Source of the DNA: a virus
Reading direction: 5' to 3' (one strand)
Length of the DNA stretch: 31,512 nt
Virus record (IMG/VR): IMGVR_UViG_3300009285_000970
Location: 1 to 31,512 of that record
How positions within the stretch are numbered: the first letter of the stretch is position 1; the number at the start of each line of letters is the position of its first letter. This document shows positions 30,216 through 31,512 of this stretch, in pieces. Made by a program: the position numbers and the translations under genes. Below the pieces are notes generated by a model. It was not told the DNA's origin and ran no database searches. It worked only from the letters and a program-made list of their open reading frames with translations.

Positions 30216-30509
30216 AGCCTCGTCGTCCAGTGGGATATATTTGTCACCGTTGCTCCTATGTATTTCAAATGGAACCCCGGCCACGCGCCCCTTCGACTTT
30301 CCTTTGTGCTTCTTGCGAGGAAACAGTTTCAGAAAAGACTTCTTCTTCCACATCTTCTCCAGTGAAGGAACAAGGGAGTCAAAATGCGGACGCTCATGAT
30401 TCCGCCAATCCTTCGGGAACTCAATAAAGTGAGGACGCGAATCATCCTCAATATGTTTAGTGTCATCGGGAAATATGGTTTCAGCTTCCATCTTTCTAAG
30501 ATTTCTCAT
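30210..30509 (-). CDS. Basic protein downstream of the nuclease (conflicts with + strand frame)
   Basis: A 99-residue frame whose ATG overlaps the VRR-NUC stop as ATGA, with T at -1, exactly the coupling used in this leftward operon. The product is acidic at first (FPDDTKHIEDDSRPHF), then strongly basic (KMWKKKSFLKLFPRKKHKGK), and ends IPLDDEAS. No domain is recognised. It lies over the whole of the + strand zinc-ribbon frame at 30212-30427 and ends the leftward operon. Confidence 0.45.
   Translation of the reverse strand: MRNLRKMEAETIFPDDTKHIEDDSRPHFIEFPKDWRNHERPHFDSLVPSLEKMWKKKSFLKLFPRKKHKGKSKGRVAGVPFEIHRSNGDKYIPLDDEAS
30212..30427 (+). CDS. 71-residue zinc-ribbon protein (conflicts with antisense frame)
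   Basis: The N-terminus has YICHRCSYVF and, 17 residues on, FLCASCEE, two CxxC pairs that form a likely zinc ribbon; the second half is Ser/Glu-rich and disordered. AAGGAG lies 8 nt before the ATG and T at -1. It also overlaps the preceding small frame by ATGA. The same DNA is read on the minus strand by a 99-residue frame coupled to the nuclease gene. Only one of the two may be real, and the sequence does not settle which. Confidence 0.45.
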   Translation: MKPRRPVGYICHRCSYVFQMEPRPRAPSTFLCASCEETVSEKTSSSTSSPVKEQGSQNADAHDSANPSGTQ

Positions 30510-30817
30510 AAACCTGCTGCAATTACGTCATCTACGCTCCTAGCTACCAGATATATGCCACCATGTGCCTCTAATTCGCGTGAAAATGCCCGCTGTGGCT
30601 CGGAAAGAACCCCCTTTAGGGTTTTTACCTCTATGCCCACAAAAGTGCCTACGGGGCGTTTTACGAGGAAGATGTCAGGAGCCCCTGGAGTCCCCATCCG
30701 GTAGAACCCTCCGCGCTCGGTCTTGAAGGCCCCTGAATTATTGCGCCAGCAGAAATGACTTTTAAGTTTAAGATATTCAAGGATTGCTTTTTGGATGTCG
30801 GACTCTTTCTCTTTCAT
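30506..30817 (-). CDS. VRR-NUC domain nuclease
   Basis: A 103-residue single-domain nuclease of the PD-(D/E)XK fold. The diagnostic residues are visible: KESDIQKAILEYLK (N-terminal helix with the conserved Glu region), GTPGAPDIFLV (the G-x-P-D turn with catalytic Asp), and VGIEVKTLKGVLSEPQRAF (E-V-K, then Q). These enzymes act on branched or structured DNA in replication and recombination, and phages often encode them alone. It overlaps the winged-helix gene upstream and the basic protein gene downstream by 4 nt each, so the three are one operon. Confidence 0.9.
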   Translation of the reverse strand: MKEKESDIQKAILEYLKLKSHFCWRNNSGAFKTERGGFYRMGTPGAPDIFLVKRPVGTFVGIEVKTLKGVLSEPQRAFSRELEAHGGIYLVARSVDDVIAAGL

Positions 30818-31086
30818 ACCAATACTCCCACACCTTGTATGAAGTTGGGGTTGTGTTCCTTCGGAGCCTCCACTCCTTCTTTCGCTCGGTAGAACGCATG
30901 ATTCTTGGCTCGATATTCAACGTCAATCAGTTTGTCCTCGCATAGTTCCTCTAGCCGGCGTACCGCGCTCCGTGCCGTGTGAGTGGTGTTCTGCATGACT
31001 AGCCGCTGGAGATCGCCCGAACTTATCCAACACTTTTGCCCCACAAGATATCTCAACGATCGCTCCCTCAAAGACAATTTCTTCAT
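30814..31086 (-). CDS. Winged-helix-like DNA-binding protein (putative)
   Basis: A 90-residue protein. LSLRERSLRYLVGQKCWISSGDLQRLV, then TTHTARSAVRRLEELCEDK and LIDVEYRAKNHAFYRA follow the helix, helix-turn-helix and beta-wing order of small winged-helix domains. The C-terminal 25 residues are a flexible tail. It lies between the methyltransferase (14 nt gap) and the nuclease (4-nt overlap). A role in early gene regulation or replication is plausible but not shown. Confidence 0.6.
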   Translation of the reverse strand: MKKLSLRERSLRYLVGQKCWISSGDLQRLVMQNTTHTARSAVRRLEELCEDKLIDVEYRAKNHAFYRAKEGVEAPKEHNPNFIQGVGVLV

Positions 31087-31100
31087 AGTAGTTTCTCTTT

Positions 31101-31511
31101 TTAATTAGTTTTGGGGGCGAATAGCTGTCTATTCAGGTGATATGGAGTGATTGCCCAATCCAGTATATGTTTGCCGAGATGCGGATTAACAGCGTTCCTT
31201 TCCGTTAGCGGAATTTTGTTTGCTTTTTGCTGTCCCCTTTGGTTTGGACGACTATTCATACGCCCCACGGTGTCTTTCGGGAGCGCAAAATCAGGTACAG
31301 GAAAGTTCGTCCATATATAATGCCTTCCCGCGATTTGCGGCGGGATTATCGGGTCATAATAGGAAATAACATTCTCCACACAAAACTTTCCTTGGAAGAA
31401 ATGCTTGAGAAAGATTATCTCTTGCCACAATGTCATATCAGGATAGCGGAATACGCCACGTCCTTTAAGAAAGTAATTGGTGCGACTATGAGTAGGACAA
31501 GGTGGTGAGCT
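31101..31511 (-). CDS. DNA (cytosine-5) methyltransferase, N-terminus cut by window edge
   Basis: The frame is open to the right edge of the window and gives the last 136 residues. SSPPCPTHSRTN holds the catalytic Cys of motif IV (Pro-Pro-Cys), and FCVENVISYYD is motif VI (Glu-Asn-Val). RHYIWTNFP follows, and NAVNPHLGKHILDWA matches the motif IX-X region. There is little space for a target-recognition domain, so it is a compact phage type. It methylates C5 of cytosine, probably to protect phage DNA from host restriction. An ATG at 31436 lies after the catalytic Cys and is not the true start. It heads the leftward operon. Confidence 0.88.
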   Translation of the reverse strand, partial: SSPPCPTHSRTNYFLKGRGVFRYPDMTLWQEIIFLKHFFQGKFCVENVISYYDPIIPPQIAGRHYIWTNFPVPDFALPKDTVGRMNSRPNQRGQQKANKIPLTERNAVNPHLGKHILDWAITPYHLNRQLFAPKTN

Positions 31512-31512
31512 C

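Noticed and set aside
1-31512. tRNA genes, CRISPR arrays, integrase, insertion sequences
   Set aside because: I looked for cloverleaf-like arms, regularly spaced direct repeats, tyrosine or serine recombinase motifs and transposase motifs and saw none. The only mobile genes are the three HNH endonucleases.
1-31512. Recoded stop codon (TGA as Gly or Trp)
   Set aside because: TGA ends many genes in ATGA overlaps with the next start, so the standard bacterial code is used.

Overview
The window is a 31.5 kb piece of a tailed double-stranded DNA bacteriophage genome or provirus, most likely with a short (podovirus-type) tail. Terminase, portal, scaffold, capsid, connector, nozzle-like, ejection-like, fibre and lysis genes follow one another on the + strand in normal late-gene order. 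The host is probably a member of the Patescibacteria (Candidate Phyla Radiation, Parcubacteria-like). This is inferred from the fibre sequences (repeated TSADYW, ATSTL and GIGTSTP motifs, and a C-terminal LQVDDGTPADVDSVDL-type domain), from a papain-like plus NlpC/CHAP-type lysin, and from the near absence of Shine-Dalgarno sites. TGA is used as a stop, so the code is standard.

Layout. 1-5191: end of the small terminase, large terminase, small zinc-ribbon-like and unknown proteins, a SET-domain protein, and the portal. 5242-8096: two membrane-anchored beta-rich proteins, a charged 48-residue protein, the scaffold and the major capsid protein, separated by structured intergenic RNA. 8161-14867: connector, small repeat protein, anchored fibre, nozzle/beta-propeller-like protein, tail-tip domain protein and two ejection-type proteins. 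14918-15409: an HNH endonuclease on the opposite strand, interrupting the late operon. 15516-24394: coiled-coil fibre base, a 2074-residue fibre with YadA-like head repeats, and a glycine-rich adhesin. 24397-26628: lysis block, including a single polypeptide that joins two cysteine-peptidase domains to a holin-like membrane domain. 26655-30430: accessory region with two more HNH endonucleases, small secreted or membrane proteins, several terminators, two copies of a conserved hairpin motif, and a small cassette that, unlike the rest, uses strong Shine-Dalgarno sites. 30210-31511: a leftward operon (C5 cytosine methyltransferase, winged-helix protein, VRR-NUC nuclease, basic protein) that converges on the late and accessory genes.

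Expression signals are the most distinctive property. Nearly all native genes start in the context UAUG, often AAUAUG, with no Shine-Dalgarno site. Several starts lie 6-8 nt behind an extended -10 promoter (TGnTATAAT-type) and should give leaderless mRNAs. The three HNH genes all have A at -1, and the 29385-30050 cassette has Shine-Dalgarno sites, which marks these as later arrivals. A pair of hairpins at 27116-27163 and 29296-29337 shares a conserved internal loop with compensatory changes in the flanking stems and is the best candidate for an undescribed RNA regulatory element. All calls were made by eye, with no database search.
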